From the NCBI GenBank assembly GCA_018667355.1, contig JABIVC010000010.1, forward strand, positions 1-64,000: a stretch of 64,000 nucleotides of DNA. Reading direction: 5' to 3'. This stretch comes from Gammaproteobacteria bacterium (GTDB taxonomy: Bacteria > Pseudomonadota > Gammaproteobacteria > GCA-002705445 > GCA-002716945). Positions 26,371-36,533 of the stretch are shown here, piece after piece. Below the pieces are notes generated by a model that had not been told where the DNA came from, made no database searches, and worked only from the letters and a program-made list of their open reading frames with translations. The translations under genes were made by a program, and so were the position numbers. Numbering within the stretch: position 1 is the first letter of the stretch; each line of letters opens with the position of its first letter.

Positions 26371-29300
26371 ATGACTAGTAACTTTACACACTTACATCTT
26401 TTAACATCCTACTCTTTAAGTTGTAGCACAATAAATATTGATAAGTTAATTAAGGTGGCAAAAAAAAATAAAATTACTGCATTAGCAATTACTGATCATT
26501 TAAATGTTTTCGCTGCAATAAAATTTTATCAAAAATGTATAGATAATAAAATTAAACCTATAATAGGTTGTCAGATTCCTGTTAAATACGATACTGAGGG
26601 CAGATTGACACCCAATATCATCGTTTTATGTAAGAATATTGATGGCTATAAAAACTTAATTAAACTTCTTTCTGAAATACATGTAAAAAAAGAACAAAAT
26701 AAATCTGCTGCGGCAGATATTAGCCAACTTAAGAAATATAATGATGGTTTGATAATATTATCTGGTGGGCGGAATGGCATTGTGGGCTCTAATCTTTTCT
26801 CAGAAGAAAATACCTCTAAAATTTGTTTTGTAAAAGAGTTGCGAGAAATATTTTCAGATCGCATATATATACAGATTGATAGACGCAATGATCAATCAGA
26901 AAAATTGTTTAATAATAAACTATTAATGATAGCAGAAGAGCTTGGTTTACCCTTGGTGGCTACAAATCATGTACTTTTTCTGGAGAAGACTGATTTTGAT
27001 GCACATGAGGTCAGAGTATGTATAAATAAAAAGATTAAAATAGATGATAGGGTTAATCAAAGTGAGTTTTCAGATGAGCAGTATTTTAAGACTGAGAATG
27101 AGTTCAAGATACTTTTTGAAGATATCCCTGACGCGATAGAAAATATTTCTGAAATTGTAAAAAAATGTAATATTCATATTAACACCAAAGGTTATCATCT
27201 TCCTTTATTCAATACGCCTGACAACTCAAATGTTGACATCTATTTTGATAACGTAGTTGAAAGAGGTTTACAAGAAATATTAGAAAATAACCCAGACTTA
27301 AATATATCTGAGTATAAAGATAGATTAAAACATGAAATCAAAGTAATAAAAGAGATGGGCTTTGTTAGTTATTTTCTAATCGTACAAGAATTTATTGATT
27401 GGGCAAAAAAGAATTTAATCCCAGTTGGCCCAGGCAGAGGTTCTGGCGCTGGCTCTTTAGTTGCATTTGCTATGAAAATAACATCTATTGACCCTATTAA
27501 GTATAATCTTCTTTTTGAAAGATTCTTGAATGTTGAACGTATGTCTATGCCTGATTTTGATATAGATTTTTGCATGATTAGTAGACAAAAAATCATTGAA
27601 CATATCACTAACTTATATGGTGAGAGCAAAGTTTCACAAATAATTACTTATGGTACTTTATCAGCCAGGGCGGTAATAAGGGATGTAGGAAGAGTTTTAG
27701 GAATGGGTTATACATTTGTAGATAGAATTGCAAAATTAATACCTTTTAGTGTTGGAATAACTATAGATGACGCGCTTAAACAAAATAAAGAATTAAAAAA
27801 AGAATATCAGAATAATGAAGAAATAAAAAATCTAATAGATACTTCAAAAAAACTTGAGGGGCTCCCTAGAAATGTTGGTAAGCATGCAGCAGGTATTGTT
27901 GTTGCACCAGGAGACATAGATAATTTTATACCATTATATAGAGTAGAAGAAAGTGACGAGATAGTTACTCAATATGATAAAGATGATATAGAGAAATTGG
28001 GTCTGGTAAAGTTTGATATTTTAGGCTTGAGAACTTTAAGTATTATTGATAGAGCTACAAAAACAATTATTGAGAATCATGGCAAAATTAAAAATGATTC
28101 TTATATAGGATTAGATGACAGTAAAGTATTTGATTTGTTGCAACAAAAATTAACCACTGGAGTGTTCCAACTTGAGTCATCAGGGATGAAGAGATATATG
28201 GGAAGGCTTAAACCTGACTGTTTTGATGATATAGTAGCGATTGTTGCTTTATATAGACCTGGACCTCTAGGAACAGGTATGGTTGATGATTTCATTAATA
28301 ATAAGCATGGTAAAAAAATTAACTATGAACACTCACTACTCGAGCCAATTCTTTCTGAAACATATGGCTTAATTTTATATCAAGAACAAGTAATGGAAAT
28401 ATCACGATCTCTTGCTAATTATACTTTGGGAGAGGCAGACTTACTTAGAAGAGCAATGGGAAAAAAGAAGAAGGAAGAAATGGAAATGCATAGGAAAAAA
28501 TTTATTGATGGCGCCATCTTAAAAGGAATTAATCCTAATATTGCTAGTTCAATTTTCTCTAAGATGGAAAAATTTGCTGGATATGGGTTTAATAAATCTC
28601 ATTCTGTTGCATATGCATCAATATCTTATCAATGTGCCTTCCTAAAAACTTATTATACGTCAGAATTTTTATCTGCAGCGCTTTCTTCAGATATGGATAA
28701 TACTGATAAAGTAATATCTCTTATTGATGCTTGTGAAGAAATGTCTATTACCGTTCTCCAACCAAATATCAATCAATCAGCTTTTAACTTCACTTCATTA
28801 AATAAAAATTCTATTTTATATGGACTGGGGGCTATTAAAGGGGTAGGAGCAAATGCAGTAAATCATATTAGTGAAGAGAGACTAACTAATGGAAATTTTA
28901 AAAGTATTTTTGACTTTTGTGAACGCATTTCTCTTAATACAGTCAATATAGGCACAATTGATGCTCTGATTTATTCTGGTTCATTCGATGTCTTTAAAGA
29001 AAATAGATTGACAATGAAGAACAGTCTTCATAAAGCAATGTTATATGGTCAGCAAAAACAAAACTCTAAAAATACAGGCCAACAAGAACTATTTGAAAAT
29101 AAATCTGAATCATTTTTAGTCTCACAAGAGGATGACATTGATTCAAGTTTGAAAATAAATGATACAATTAATAATAGACTTAAATCATTATCACTAGAAA
29201 AAAAAGTCATAGGTTTTTATTTGAGCGGACATCCAATCAAAGAATATCAAGATGAGATAACATCGATGTCTATTAAATCAATTGAATATTATTTCAATCA

Positions 29301-29844
29301 ACTTTATTCAATAGAAACTGATGACGATTATAGTGAACATGGAACAGTGAGTGGAGTAATAACAAATATTAGATCACAAAGAATGGGTCAAGATCAGTTT
29401 ATTAATATTCTTACCATCGATGACTCTACCCATAGATTAGAAATTATTCTTTTTTCTGATGTTTATGAAAAGTATCGTAATTTAATTAAAGAAAATGAAG
29501 TTTTATTTTTTTCAGGTGTCATTGCAGTTGATGATTATAATGGTGATTTAAGCATGAAGGCTACAAAAGTAATTGATATGGATTCAGCAAGGCTAAAGTT
29601 TTCTAAAGAGATTGAGTTATTCATTTCACCAGAGCATATTAATGATAATGTTTTAGATAAAATAGTTAGTATATTAGAGCCTCATAAAAATGGTAAATGC
29701 CCACTTACTATAAAATGCTTAAGCAACCAGCATATTGTTCCATTGAATCTTGATAACCAATGGCTGATTAATCCATCATCAAATTTAATCAATGGACTAT
29801 CTGATTTACTTGGAAAGGAAAATATTATTGTAAAATATCAATAG
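26371..29844 (+). CDS. dnaE: DNA polymerase III alpha subunit
   Basis: DnaE is the replicative polymerase. It has an N-terminal PHP domain (HLHLLTSYSLSCSTI, about residues 5-270), then the C-family polymerase core with VGPGRGSGAGSLVAFAM and the catalytic MPDFDIDFC acidic pair, then helical fingers with RPGPLGTGM and DEYGLILYQEQVM-like SETYGLILYQEQVMEI. The C-terminal part has the helix-hairpin-helix and OB-fold with GTVSGVITNIRSQRMGQDQFINILTIDD. At 1157 aa it is normal for proteobacterial DnaE (E. coli 1160). It lies 5 bases behind rnhB. The proofreading partner dnaQ is at 62.1 kb. Confidence 0.98.
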   Translation: MTSNFTHLHLLTSYSLSCSTINIDKLIKVAKKNKITALAITDHLNVFAAIKFYQKCIDNKIKPIIGCQIPVKYDTEGRLTPNIIVLCKNIDGYKNLIKLLSEIHVKKEQNKSAAADISQLKKYNDGLIILSGGRNGIVGSNLFSEENTSKICFVKELREIFSDRIYIQIDRRNDQSEKLFNNKLLMIAEELGLPLVATNHVLFLEKTDFDAHEVRVCINKKIKIDDRVNQSEFSDEQYFKTENEFKILFEDIPDAIENISEIVKKCNIHINTKGYHLPLFNTPDNSNVDIYFDNVVERGLQEILENNPDLNISEYKDRLKHEIKVIKEMGFVSYFLIVQEFIDWAKKNLIPVGPGRGSGAGSLVAFAMKITSIDPIKYNLLFERFLNVERMSMPDFDIDFCMISRQKIIEHITNLYGESKVSQIITYGTLSARAVIRDVGRVLGMGYTFVDRIAKLIPFSVGITIDDALKQNKELKKEYQNNEEIKNLIDTSKKLEGLPRNVGKHAAGIVVAPGDIDNFIPLYRVEESDEIVTQYDKDDIEKLGLVKFDILGLRTLSIIDRATKTIIENHGKIKNDSYIGLDDSKVFDLLQQKLTTGVFQLESSGMKRYMGRLKPDCFDDIVAIVALYRPGPLGTGMVDDFINNKHGKKINYEHSLLEPILSETYGLILYQEQVMEISRSLANYTLGEADLLRRAMGKKKKEEMEMHRKKFIDGAILKGINPNIASSIFSKMEKFAGYGFNKSHSVAYASISYQCAFLKTYYTSEFLSAALSSDMDNTDKVISLIDACEEMSITVLQPNINQSAFNFTSLNKNSILYGLGAIKGVGANAVNHISEERLTNGNFKSIFDFCERISLNTVNIGTIDALIYSGSFDVFKENRLTMKNSLHKAMLYGQQKQNSKNTGQQELFENKSESFLVSQEDDIDSSLKINDTINNRLKSLSLEKKVIGFYLSGHPIKEYQDEITSMSIKSIEYYFNQLYSIETDDDYSEHGTVSGVITNIRSQRMGQDQFINILTIDDSTHRLEIILFSDVYEKYRNLIKENEVLFFSGVIAVDDYNGDLSMKATKVIDMDSARLKFSKEIELFISPEHINDNVLDKIVSILEPHKNGKCPLTIKCLSNQHIVPLNLDNQWLINPSSNLINGLSDLLGKENIIVKYQ

Positions 29845-29879
29845 TTATTTTGTAAGAATTGTTTATAATTATCTGAATA

Positions 29880-30845
29880 ATGAAAGAATTTAACCCAAAC
29901 TACCTAGACTTTGAGCAACCTTTATTAGAAATAGAAGGTAAAATTAAACAAATTAAAAATGATCCAGTTAGAACTGCTAACTCTGATGCTAAAATTACAA
30001 AGTTAGATAAAGAGCACTCCCAATTGACTAATAAGATATTTAATAATTTAACTGATTGGCAGATTTCACAATTAGCAAGACATCCTTTAAGACCATATAC
30101 ACTTGATTATATCCCAAATTTATTTTCGTCATTTACAGAGCTTCATGGAGATAGAATGTTTGGTGATGATCCTGCTCTGATTTGTGGAATTGCTAAGGTT
30201 GATAAACATGTTTTCATGTTTATAGGGCATCAGAAAGGAAGAGATGCTAAAGAGAAAGTTAAGCGGAACTTTGGTATGCCTAAACCAGAGGGTTATAGGA
30301 AAGCGCTGAGGGTAATGAAGTTGGCCGAGAAGTTTAACTTGCCGGTTGTAACGTTCATAGATACCCCTGGAGCTTATCCAGGTATTGATGCTGAATCACG
30401 CAATCAAAGTCAAGCTATTGCAGAAAATCTATATGTCATGTCAAATTTAAAGGTACCTGTTGTTTCTATAATTATTGGCGAAGGGGGATCAGGAGGAGCT
30501 TTAGCAATTGGAATTTCTGACAAACTTGCTATGTTACAAAATAGTATTTATTCTGTTATTAGTCCTGAGGGTTGCGCCTCAATTCTATGGAAAGATGCCA
30601 AAAAAGCTGAACAAGCTGCTGATGCGCTCTGTATTACTGCAACTAAGCTAGTTGATTTTAATTTAGTTGATGTGATTATACCAGAACCGTTGGGTGGTGC
30701 GCATAGGGATCATAATGCTATGGCTTCATCTTTAAAAATGAATTTAATTACAATGCTAGATGAATTATCAGTTATAGATATCGACCAAATCTTATATAAA
30801 CGTAAACAAAAAATTGGCTTATATGGTAAATTTGAAACTTCATAA
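29880..30845 (+). CDS. accA: Acetyl-CoA carboxylase carboxyltransferase subunit alpha
   Basis: AccA with AccD transfers the carboxyl group from biotin to acetyl-CoA, the committed step of fatty-acid synthesis. Visible features are LDFEQPLLEIEGKIKQI at the N-terminus, the crotonase-fold core with GHQKGRDAKEKVKRNFGMPKPEGYRKA, TFIDTPGAYPGIDAESRNQS and the CoA pocket IIGEGGSGGALAIG. At 321 aa it is normal. It has no AccD zinc finger, as expected. A TATAAT at 29864-29869 precedes the ATG by 10 bases but has no good -35. Its 3' end overlaps tilS. Confidence 0.97.
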   Translation: MKEFNPNYLDFEQPLLEIEGKIKQIKNDPVRTANSDAKITKLDKEHSQLTNKIFNNLTDWQISQLARHPLRPYTLDYIPNLFSSFTELHGDRMFGDDPALICGIAKVDKHVFMFIGHQKGRDAKEKVKRNFGMPKPEGYRKALRVMKLAEKFNLPVVTFIDTPGAYPGIDAESRNQSQAIAENLYVMSNLKVPVVSIIIGEGGSGGALAIGISDKLAMLQNSIYSVISPEGCASILWKDAKKAEQAADALCITATKLVDFNLVDVIIPEPLGGAHRDHNAMASSLKMNLITMLDELSVIDIDQILYKRKQKIGLYGKFETS

Positions 30846-31788
30846 ACTTGTAAATACTTGTAGTGCCCATATTTCAACTCTTAAAAAAAATAAATTTCTA
30901 ATAGCATATAGCGGAGGAATTGACTCATCTGTTCTTCTTGATTGTTTTGTTAAATTAAGTTCAATCATCCCGATTGAGATTAGGTCTATTCATATCAACC
31001 ATGGGATTACCAAAGAAGCTATCCTTTTTGAAAATCATTGTAAAGAAATGTGTAAGGAATATGGGATTACCCATATAACTGAAAATTTAAATCTTATGGC
31101 ATCATCCAATATAGAGGAAGAATGTAGAAAAGAAAGATATAAGAAACTAACTAAATACTGCCATGAAGATGAGGTAATAGTTACCGCGCATCATGAAGAA
31201 GACCAAGTGGAAACTTTTTTGTTAAGACTTATGCGTGGCTCTGGTGCACGGGGTCTGTCATCAATGAAAATTAAATCTCAATACCACAAAAAAACTATAT
31301 TTCGACCATTGTTAAAAGTACCTAAGTCAGAGATTAAAGAATATTCTGTAACTAATCAGATTACTTTTATTGAAGATGACAGTAATAAAAATAATCTATT
31401 TGATAGAAACTTCGTTAGAAATGATGTTATTCCTCTTCTGAAGTCTAGATGGCCATCTATTAACAAAAGTATTATAAATAATATTTCTGTTCAAGATATA
31501 CAGCATAAATTTATCGCTGACTCTACTAATTCATTATTACCTCAATATTATGTATTGAATGATAAGGAGTTAGATGTTGCAAAGTTGAATCTTGTAAAAT
31601 ATCATACAAAAGTCATGATAATTCATGAATGGGTTTTTTTACAGTCTAACGTTATACTTAATTTAAAGCATATAAATGAGATTATTAAAATACTTAATAC
31701 CAATAATGATTCAAATCCACTATTTACCTATAACTCAGTTACAATTAATAAAAATAGAGGATTTTTAATTTTATCTACTAAATCATGA
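30823..31788 (+). CDS. tilS: tRNA(Ile)-lysidine synthase TilS (short form)
   Basis: TilS changes C34 of tRNA-Ile(CAU) to lysidine so that it reads AUA, a codon heavily used in this AT-rich DNA. The N-type ATP pyrophosphatase P-loop is AYSGGIDSSVLL, with HINHGI, EECRKERYKKL, TAHHEEDQVETFLLRLMRGSGARGL and FIEDDSNKNNLFDRNFVRNDVIPLL all in the catalytic domain. ATG 30823 is preferred over the track's TTG (30814); it leaves a 23-bp overlap with accA. At 321 aa it is about 110 residues shorter than E. coli TilS (432) and seems to lack most of the C-terminal tRNA-binding domain. Synteny with accA agrees with gammaproteobacteria. Confidence 0.92.
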   Translation: MVNLKLHKLVNTCSAHISTLKKNKFLIAYSGGIDSSVLLDCFVKLSSIIPIEIRSIHINHGITKEAILFENHCKEMCKEYGITHITENLNLMASSNIEEECRKERYKKLTKYCHEDEVIVTAHHEEDQVETFLLRLMRGSGARGLSSMKIKSQYHKKTIFRPLLKVPKSEIKEYSVTNQITFIEDDSNKNNLFDRNFVRNDVIPLLKSRWPSINKSIINNISVQDIQHKFIADSTNSLLPQYYVLNDKELDVAKLNLVKYHTKVMIIHEWVFLQSNVILNLKHINEIIKILNTNNDSNPLFTYNSVTINKNRGFLILSTKS

Positions 31789-31852
31789 ATGATTATACAA
31801 GATTTGAGAAATTAATTGCTTTGCAAATGTATATTTATTCCTCAAGGTTGTC

Positions 31853-31858
31853 TATAAT
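31853..31858 (+). promoter_or_regulatory. Candidate -10 element for pyrG
   Basis: A perfect TATAAT lies 12 bases before the pyrG ATG in the 82-bp gap after tilS. The expected start of transcription would leave a leader of about 6 bases. No convincing -35 is seen. Confidence 0.4.
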
Positions 31859-31870
31859 CCACTTAAGCGT

Positions 31871-33490
31871 ATGACAAGATATGTATTTATCACTGGCGGA
31901 GTAGTTTCATCTCTTGGAAAGGGAATAGCGGCTGCCTCCCTTGCTTCTTTATTCAAATTAAGAGGTTTTAAAGTCTCTTTACAAAAATTAGATCCATACA
32001 TTAATTTAGACCCAGGAACAATGAGCCCTATACAGCATGGCGAGGTTTTCGTCACAGATGATGGAGCAGAAACTGACTTAGATTTGGGTCACTATGAGAG
32101 ATTCGTGGGTATTAGAATGACTCAGGATAGTAATGTTACTGCTGGGCGTGTTTATTCGAATGTAATAAACAAGGAAAGAAAGGGTGAGTATCTTGGAAGC
32201 ACAGTTCAAGTTATTCCTCATATTACTGATGAAATTAAAAAACTAATCATTAGGGGCGCCAAAAACTCAGATATAGCATTTGTTGAAATTGGTGGAACTG
32301 TTGGCGATATAGAGTCTTTGCCTTTTCTTGAGTCAATAAGACAATTTAGTTTAGAGCTAGGTAAGTCACGCTCAATGTTCGTTCATCTAACGCTTTTACC
32401 TTATATTGAAGTGACTAATGAGATTAAGACTAAACCAACGCAGCATTCAGTCAAGGATTTAAGGTCTATCGGAATACAACCCGATATACTATTATGCAGG
32501 GGAAAAAATGCTATAAATCAGAGACTTAAAAAGAAATTAGCATTGTTTACTAATGTACCAGAAAAAGCTGTTTTTTCAGCAGTTGATGCAAAATCAATTT
32601 ATGATATCCCGATATTATTTAGAGAGCAAAAAATTGACGAGTTTATGTCAAAACAATTCAAATTAAAGACAAAAAGGCTGAATTTGTCACCTTGGAATAA
32701 TTATAGATTAAAAGCCAGTAAATGTAAGAAAATAGTCAAAATTGCCATGATTGGTAAATATGTTGATCTTGCTGACTCCTATAAATCATTGAATGAAGCT
32801 TTGTACCATGCAGGTATAATAAATAATCGTATTGTTGAAATCACATATCTAGATTCTGAGAAAATAACCAAAAAGACTGTCAAGAAACTAAGTAAAATGG
32901 ATGGCATTCTTGTTCCAGGTGGATTTGGAAATAGGGGCATAGAAGGTAAGGTGTTGGCTGCGGAATATGCTCGTGTTAACAATGTGCCATATCTGGGGAT
33001 ATGTCTTGGAATGCAAATATCAGTCATTGAGTTTGCAAGAAATGTGCTCAAGCTTAAAAATGCAAACAGCACCGAATTTAATAATAAAACAAGACATCCA
33101 GTTGTAGCTCTTGTGAATGAATGGCGTGACAGCTCTGGAAAGAAGATTATTTCGGATAAGAAAAATATGGGAGGCACTATGAGACTAGGCTCTCAAGGAT
33201 GCGCCCTAGAAAAAAAATCATTAGCATATAAAATGTATAAAAAGTCAGTTATAAATGAAAGGCATCGTCATAGATATGAGGTTAATAATGGGCTTATAGA
33301 GCTATTTGATGCTAGTGGGTTGGTTTTTAGTGGTAAATCAAAGAAAGGTAATTTGATGGAGATTATTGAGTTGAAAAGTCATCCTTGGTATGTCGGGTGT
33401 CAATTTCATCCAGAATTCACCTCTTCACCCATTTCTGGACATCCATTATTTAATGGGTTTATTGCTGCATCAGCAAAAAATAGGAAATAA
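31871..33490 (+). CDS. pyrG: CTP synthase
   Basis: PyrG aminates UTP to CTP with glutamine nitrogen. The N-terminal synthase domain starts with RYVFITGGVVSSLGKGIAAASL and has KLDPYINLDPGTMSPIQHGEVFVTDDGAETDLDLGHYERF. The C-terminal class I glutamine amidotransferase domain has the nucleophile in YLGICLGMQ and the His-Glu pair in CQFHPEFTS. At 539 aa it is normal. kdsA begins 6 bases downstream and eno after that, the pyrG-kdsA-eno order of many gammaproteobacteria. Confidence 0.98.
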   Translation: MTRYVFITGGVVSSLGKGIAAASLASLFKLRGFKVSLQKLDPYINLDPGTMSPIQHGEVFVTDDGAETDLDLGHYERFVGIRMTQDSNVTAGRVYSNVINKERKGEYLGSTVQVIPHITDEIKKLIIRGAKNSDIAFVEIGGTVGDIESLPFLESIRQFSLELGKSRSMFVHLTLLPYIEVTNEIKTKPTQHSVKDLRSIGIQPDILLCRGKNAINQRLKKKLALFTNVPEKAVFSAVDAKSIYDIPILFREQKIDEFMSKQFKLKTKRLNLSPWNNYRLKASKCKKIVKIAMIGKYVDLADSYKSLNEALYHAGIINNRIVEITYLDSEKITKKTVKKLSKMDGILVPGGFGNRGIEGKVLAAEYARVNNVPYLGICLGMQISVIEFARNVLKLKNANSTEFNNKTRHPVVALVNEWRDSSGKKIISDKKNMGGTMRLGSQGCALEKKSLAYKMYKKSVINERHRHRYEVNNGLIELFDASGLVFSGKSKKGNLMEIIELKSHPWYVGCQFHPEFTSSPISGHPLFNGFIAASAKNRK

Positions 33491-33496
33491 TTAAAT

Positions 33497-34306
33497 ATGT
33501 CTATAAATATTGGAAAAACTAAAGAATTAACCCTGATTTCAGGTCCATGTGCAATAGAATCCGAAAAAATGTCAATGAGCATAGCAGAACATATATGTGA
33601 GATCACACAAAAATTACCTATATCATACATATTTAAAGCTTCCTTCGATAAAGCCAATAGGTCATCAATAAACTCTGAAAGAGGAATTGGTATAGAGAAA
33701 GGGTTAAAAATATTACGGAAAGTAAGAGAAAATTTTAATATCCCAGTAATAACTGATGTCCATGAAGACAGTCCGATGGATGAGGTTGCAGATGCTGTGG
33801 ACATTATACAAACTCCTGCCTTTTTATGCAGACAAACTAATTTTATTATAAAAGTCGCCTCTACCATGAAACCAGTCAATATAAAAAAAGGACAGTTTTT
33901 ATCACCAAAGGAGATGATAAATGTAGTAAAAAAAGCTAAATCTACTGGAAATAACGAGATATATGTTTGTGAAAGAGGTGCATCTTTCGGGTATAATAAT
34001 TTAGTTTCTGACATGAGATCATTAGTAATACTTAGGGACACAGGCTGCCCCGTTGTGTTTGATGCGTCTCACTCAGTTCAACAACCTGGAGCATTAACAG
34101 ATCATTCTGGGGGCGAAAGTGAATTTATTCCTGTGCTTGCAAGAGCTGCAGTAGCTGTAGGAGTAGATGCTCTTTTTATTGAGACCCATCCCGAACCTAG
34201 CAAAGCTATAAGTGATGGAAAGAACTCACTAAATATCAATGATTTAAATGGATTATTAAATGATGTTATTAAGATAAATAGTATAATAAAAGAAAACATG
34301 GAGTAA
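33497..34306 (+). CDS. kdsA: 3-deoxy-D-manno-octulosonate 8-phosphate synthase (KdsA)
   Basis: KdsA condenses arabinose-5-phosphate with PEP to Kdo-8-phosphate for the LPS inner core. Motifs: [96 protein letters not shown] and [17 protein letters not shown]. At 269 aa it is slightly short of E. coli (284). It sits between pyrG and eno; the ribosome binding site of eno overlaps its last codons. Partner kdsB lies at 50.9 kb. Confidence 0.97.
   Translation: MSINIGKTKELTLISGPCAIESEKMSMSIAEHICEITQKLPISYIFKASFDKANRSSINSERGIGIEKGLKILRKVRENFNIPVITDVHEDSPMDEVADAVDIIQTPAFLCRQTNFIIKVASTMKPVNIKKGQFLSPKEMINVVKKAKSTGNNEIYVCERGASFGYNNLVSDMRSLVILRDTGCPVVFDASHSVQQPGALTDHSGGESEFIPVLARAAVAVGVDALFIETHPEPSKAISDGKNSLNINDLNGLLNDVIKINSIIKENME
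34300..34303 (+). promoter_or_regulatory. Shine-Dalgarno supporting the TTG start of eno
   Basis: GGAG overlaps the end of kdsA and lies 7 bases before TTG at 34311. It supports the TTG start of enolase, which homologue alignment also requires. Confidence 0.65.
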
Positions 34307-34310
34307 ACGG

Positions 34311-35591
34311 TTGAGTATTATAAAGAGCGTAAAAGCAAGGCAGATATTAGATTCTAGAGGGAACCCTACAATAGAGGTTGATATGGAGTTGGCTTGTGGA
34401 TCTGAAGGTCGTGGAATTGTTCCATCAGGAGCATCTACAGGTGCCCTGGAAGCACTGGAACTGAGGGATGGAGATAATTCTATATATCTCGGAAAATCAG
34501 TTATCAACACTGTTAATCTTATAAACAAGGAAGTTAGTTCAAAAATTAGTAGTAGCGAGGATTTTACACAAGAATCTTTGGATAAACTTCTCATTGACCT
34601 AGATGGGACAGATAATAAAAAAAGATTGGGGGCAAACGCTATTCTTGGTGTATCTCTTGCTTTTTCCCATGCTAATGCAAAGTCTCTAGATAAGCCATTG
34701 TATAAAACCTTCAGTCATGATAATAATTTTTCGTTACCAGTGCCTATGATGAATATTATCAATGGTGGCGCGCATGCCAATAATAGTTTAGATTTTCAAG
34801 AATTTATGATTTTACCAATTGGTTTTGATTCTTTTAGTGAGAGCCTCAGAGCTGGTGTTGAAATATTTCATGGTTTAAAATCTAAACTGAATAAATTGTC
34901 CCTTAGCACAGCAGTAGGTGATGAAGGAGGTTTTGCCCCTAATATTAGTTCAAATAAAGAGGCACTTGAGGTAATACTAGACTCAATAAGCCATGCAGGC
35001 TATGAGCCTGGAGCCGAAGTCTTTTTAGGGTTAGATGTTGCTAGTTCAGAATTTTATAAAAATGGTAAATATGAATTATCAAATGGAATTTCATATACAA
35101 ATACTGAATTTTGTGATTATTTAGAAGAACTTACAAGAAGTTATCCTATTATAAGCGTAGAAGATGGCATGTCTGAAGATGATTGGGAAGGTTGGTCGTT
35201 GCTTACAAGCACGCTCAGCAGTAAACTCCAGCTGGTAGGGGATGATGTATTTGTTACAAATCCAAAAATATTTGAAAAGGGCATAAAAGAAGAAATTGCT
35301 AATGCGATTCTCATTAAATTTAATCAAATTGGTACAATCACTGAGACTTTAGATACAATTGCAATGGCGAAAAAAAATAACTATAACTATATAATTTCAC
35401 ATAGAAGTGGAGAGACAGAAGATGTGACTATAGCAGATTTAGCAGTTGGCACTGCCTCTGGTCAAATTAAAACAGGTTCACTCTCAAGATCAGATAGAAC
35501 TTCAAAGTATAATCAATTATTAAGAATTGAAGAGGAGCTAGGAACATCTTTTTTTAATAAGGATGATGTTTTTGGCAGATGGATGAAATGA
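34311..35591 (+). CDS. eno: Enolase (TTG start)
   Basis: Enolase converts 2-phosphoglycerate to PEP, feeding glycolysis and the PEP-using KdsA upstream. Motifs: [59 protein letters not shown] (catalytic Glu), Mg ligands in [10 protein letters not shown] and GDDVFVTNP, the catalytic Lys in LIKFNQIGT, and [17 protein letters not shown]. At 426 aa it is normal. It begins with TTG, 4 bases after kdsA; no ATG or GTG fits the family N-terminus. It overlaps ftsB (ATGA). Confidence 0.97.
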   Translation: MSIIKSVKARQILDSRGNPTIEVDMELACGSEGRGIVPSGASTGALEALELRDGDNSIYLGKSVINTVNLINKEVSSKISSSEDFTQESLDKLLIDLDGTDNKKRLGANAILGVSLAFSHANAKSLDKPLYKTFSHDNNFSLPVPMMNIINGGAHANNSLDFQEFMILPIGFDSFSESLRAGVEIFHGLKSKLNKLSLSTAVGDEGGFAPNISSNKEALEVILDSISHAGYEPGAEVFLGLDVASSEFYKNGKYELSNGISYTNTEFCDYLEELTRSYPIISVEDGMSEDDWEGWSLLTSTLSSKLQLVGDDVFVTNPKIFEKGIKEEIANAILIKFNQIGTITETLDTIAMAKKNNYNYIISHRSGETEDVTIADLAVGTASGQIKTGSLSRSDRTSKYNQLLRIEEELGTSFFNKDDVFGRWMK

Positions 35592-35866
35592 AGATATATC
35601 ATGCAATCTGCTTGATATTATTCTTGAGTTTGCAACATTCTTTATTTCTGAGTAACAATAGTTTATTTACATATTATGGTTTAAGCAATACATTAAATTC
35701 ATATACAGAAGAGGTTTTATCATTGCAAAATAAAAATGAAAATCTTAAAGAAGAGATCAAAATTATTAATACTGATAAATCTTTTTTAGAAGCTCATGCT
35801 AGAGAAAACTTTGGATATATAAAAAACAATGAAACTTTTTATCAAATTATAAAAAATGAAAAATAA
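35588..35866 (+). CDS. ftsB: Cell division protein FtsB
   Basis: FtsB is a bitopic divisome protein that with FtsL and FtsQ activates septal peptidoglycan synthesis. One N-terminal membrane helix ([19 protein letters not shown]) is followed by a short linker, then a coiled coil ([25 protein letters not shown]) and the conserved [18 protein letters not shown] end. ATG 35588 makes an ATGA overlap with the eno stop and matches FtsB N-termini better than the track start at 35579; length is 92 aa (E. coli 103). eno-ftsB-ispD-ispF order is canonical. Confidence 0.92.
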   Translation: MKIYHAICLILFLSLQHSLFLSNNSLFTYYGLSNTLNSYTEEVLSLQNKNENLKEEIKIINTDKSFLEAHARENFGYIKNNETFYQIIKNEK

Positions 35867-36533
35867 AATCTGTGATGCTATAATTCTAGCAGCAGGAACT
35901 AGCAAAAGATTTAATTCAACTTCTCCAAAGCAATTTCTAAAAATTAATAATAAGAATTTGATTGATATAGCCATTGATAATCTTAAATCTTTAAAAAAAA
36001 TAAGAAATATCTATATTGTATTAAAGAAAAATAATCCTTATAAGGTAAAAAAAGATTTAAAGATGATTATAGGTGGCAGCACGAGAACTAAATCTGTTTA
36101 TAAATCTCTAAGTTTCGTTTCTAAAACTGAGGACGTTCCTGATAATATTTTAATACATGATGCTGCACGACCATGCCTAGATATTAGAGATCTGAAAGAA
36201 CTATTCTCTAAAGGAAATAAGTCGACAACAGGATTATCGCTTGGTTATCCATTGACTAACGCATTAAAGAAAGTTAATTCTAGATTAGAAGTAATCAGTA
36301 ATGTGAAAAGGGATAATCTATACATGTCTTTTACTCCTCAGATATTTAATTTTTCCAAGCTATTTCTAGCTTACACTGATATTATCAGAAAAGAACAAAA
36401 TGTTGATGATGAAATTGAGGCGATGACAAAATCAGGCCATAAGGTTAAACTTATGAAGTCATCTCCAAGAAATATTAAATTAACTTATCAGGATGACCTT
36501 GAGGTAATAAAAGCCTTAATGAAAAAAATATGA
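35856..36533 (+). CDS. ispD: 2-C-methyl-D-erythritol 4-phosphate cytidylyltransferase
   Basis: IspD activates MEP with CTP in the isoprenoid pathway. Nucleotidyltransferase motif AIILAAGTSKRFNSTSPKQFLKI is at the N-terminus, followed by GGSTRTKSVYKSL, ILIHDAARPCLDI and TPQIFNFSKL, and the C-terminal DDEIEAMTKSGHKVKLMKSSPRNIKLTYQDDL. At 225 aa it is normal. It overlaps ftsB by 11 bp and ispF by 4 bp. It works between Dxr (15 kb) and IspF next door; ispE is outside this window. Confidence 0.96.
   Translation: MKNKICDAIILAAGTSKRFNSTSPKQFLKINNKNLIDIAIDNLKSLKKIRNIYIVLKKNNPYKVKKDLKMIIGGSTRTKSVYKSLSFVSKTEDVPDNILIHDAARPCLDIRDLKELFSKGNKSTTGLSLGYPLTNALKKVNSRLEVISNVKRDNLYMSFTPQIFNFSKLFLAYTDIIRKEQNVDDEIEAMTKSGHKVKLMKSSPRNIKLTYQDDLEVIKALMKKI

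Noticed and set aside
33406-34041. Minus-strand 211-aa ORF over pyrG end and kdsA
   Set aside because: Long antisense ORF, but pyrG and kdsA are unambiguous on the plus strand and this translation has no recognisable motif.
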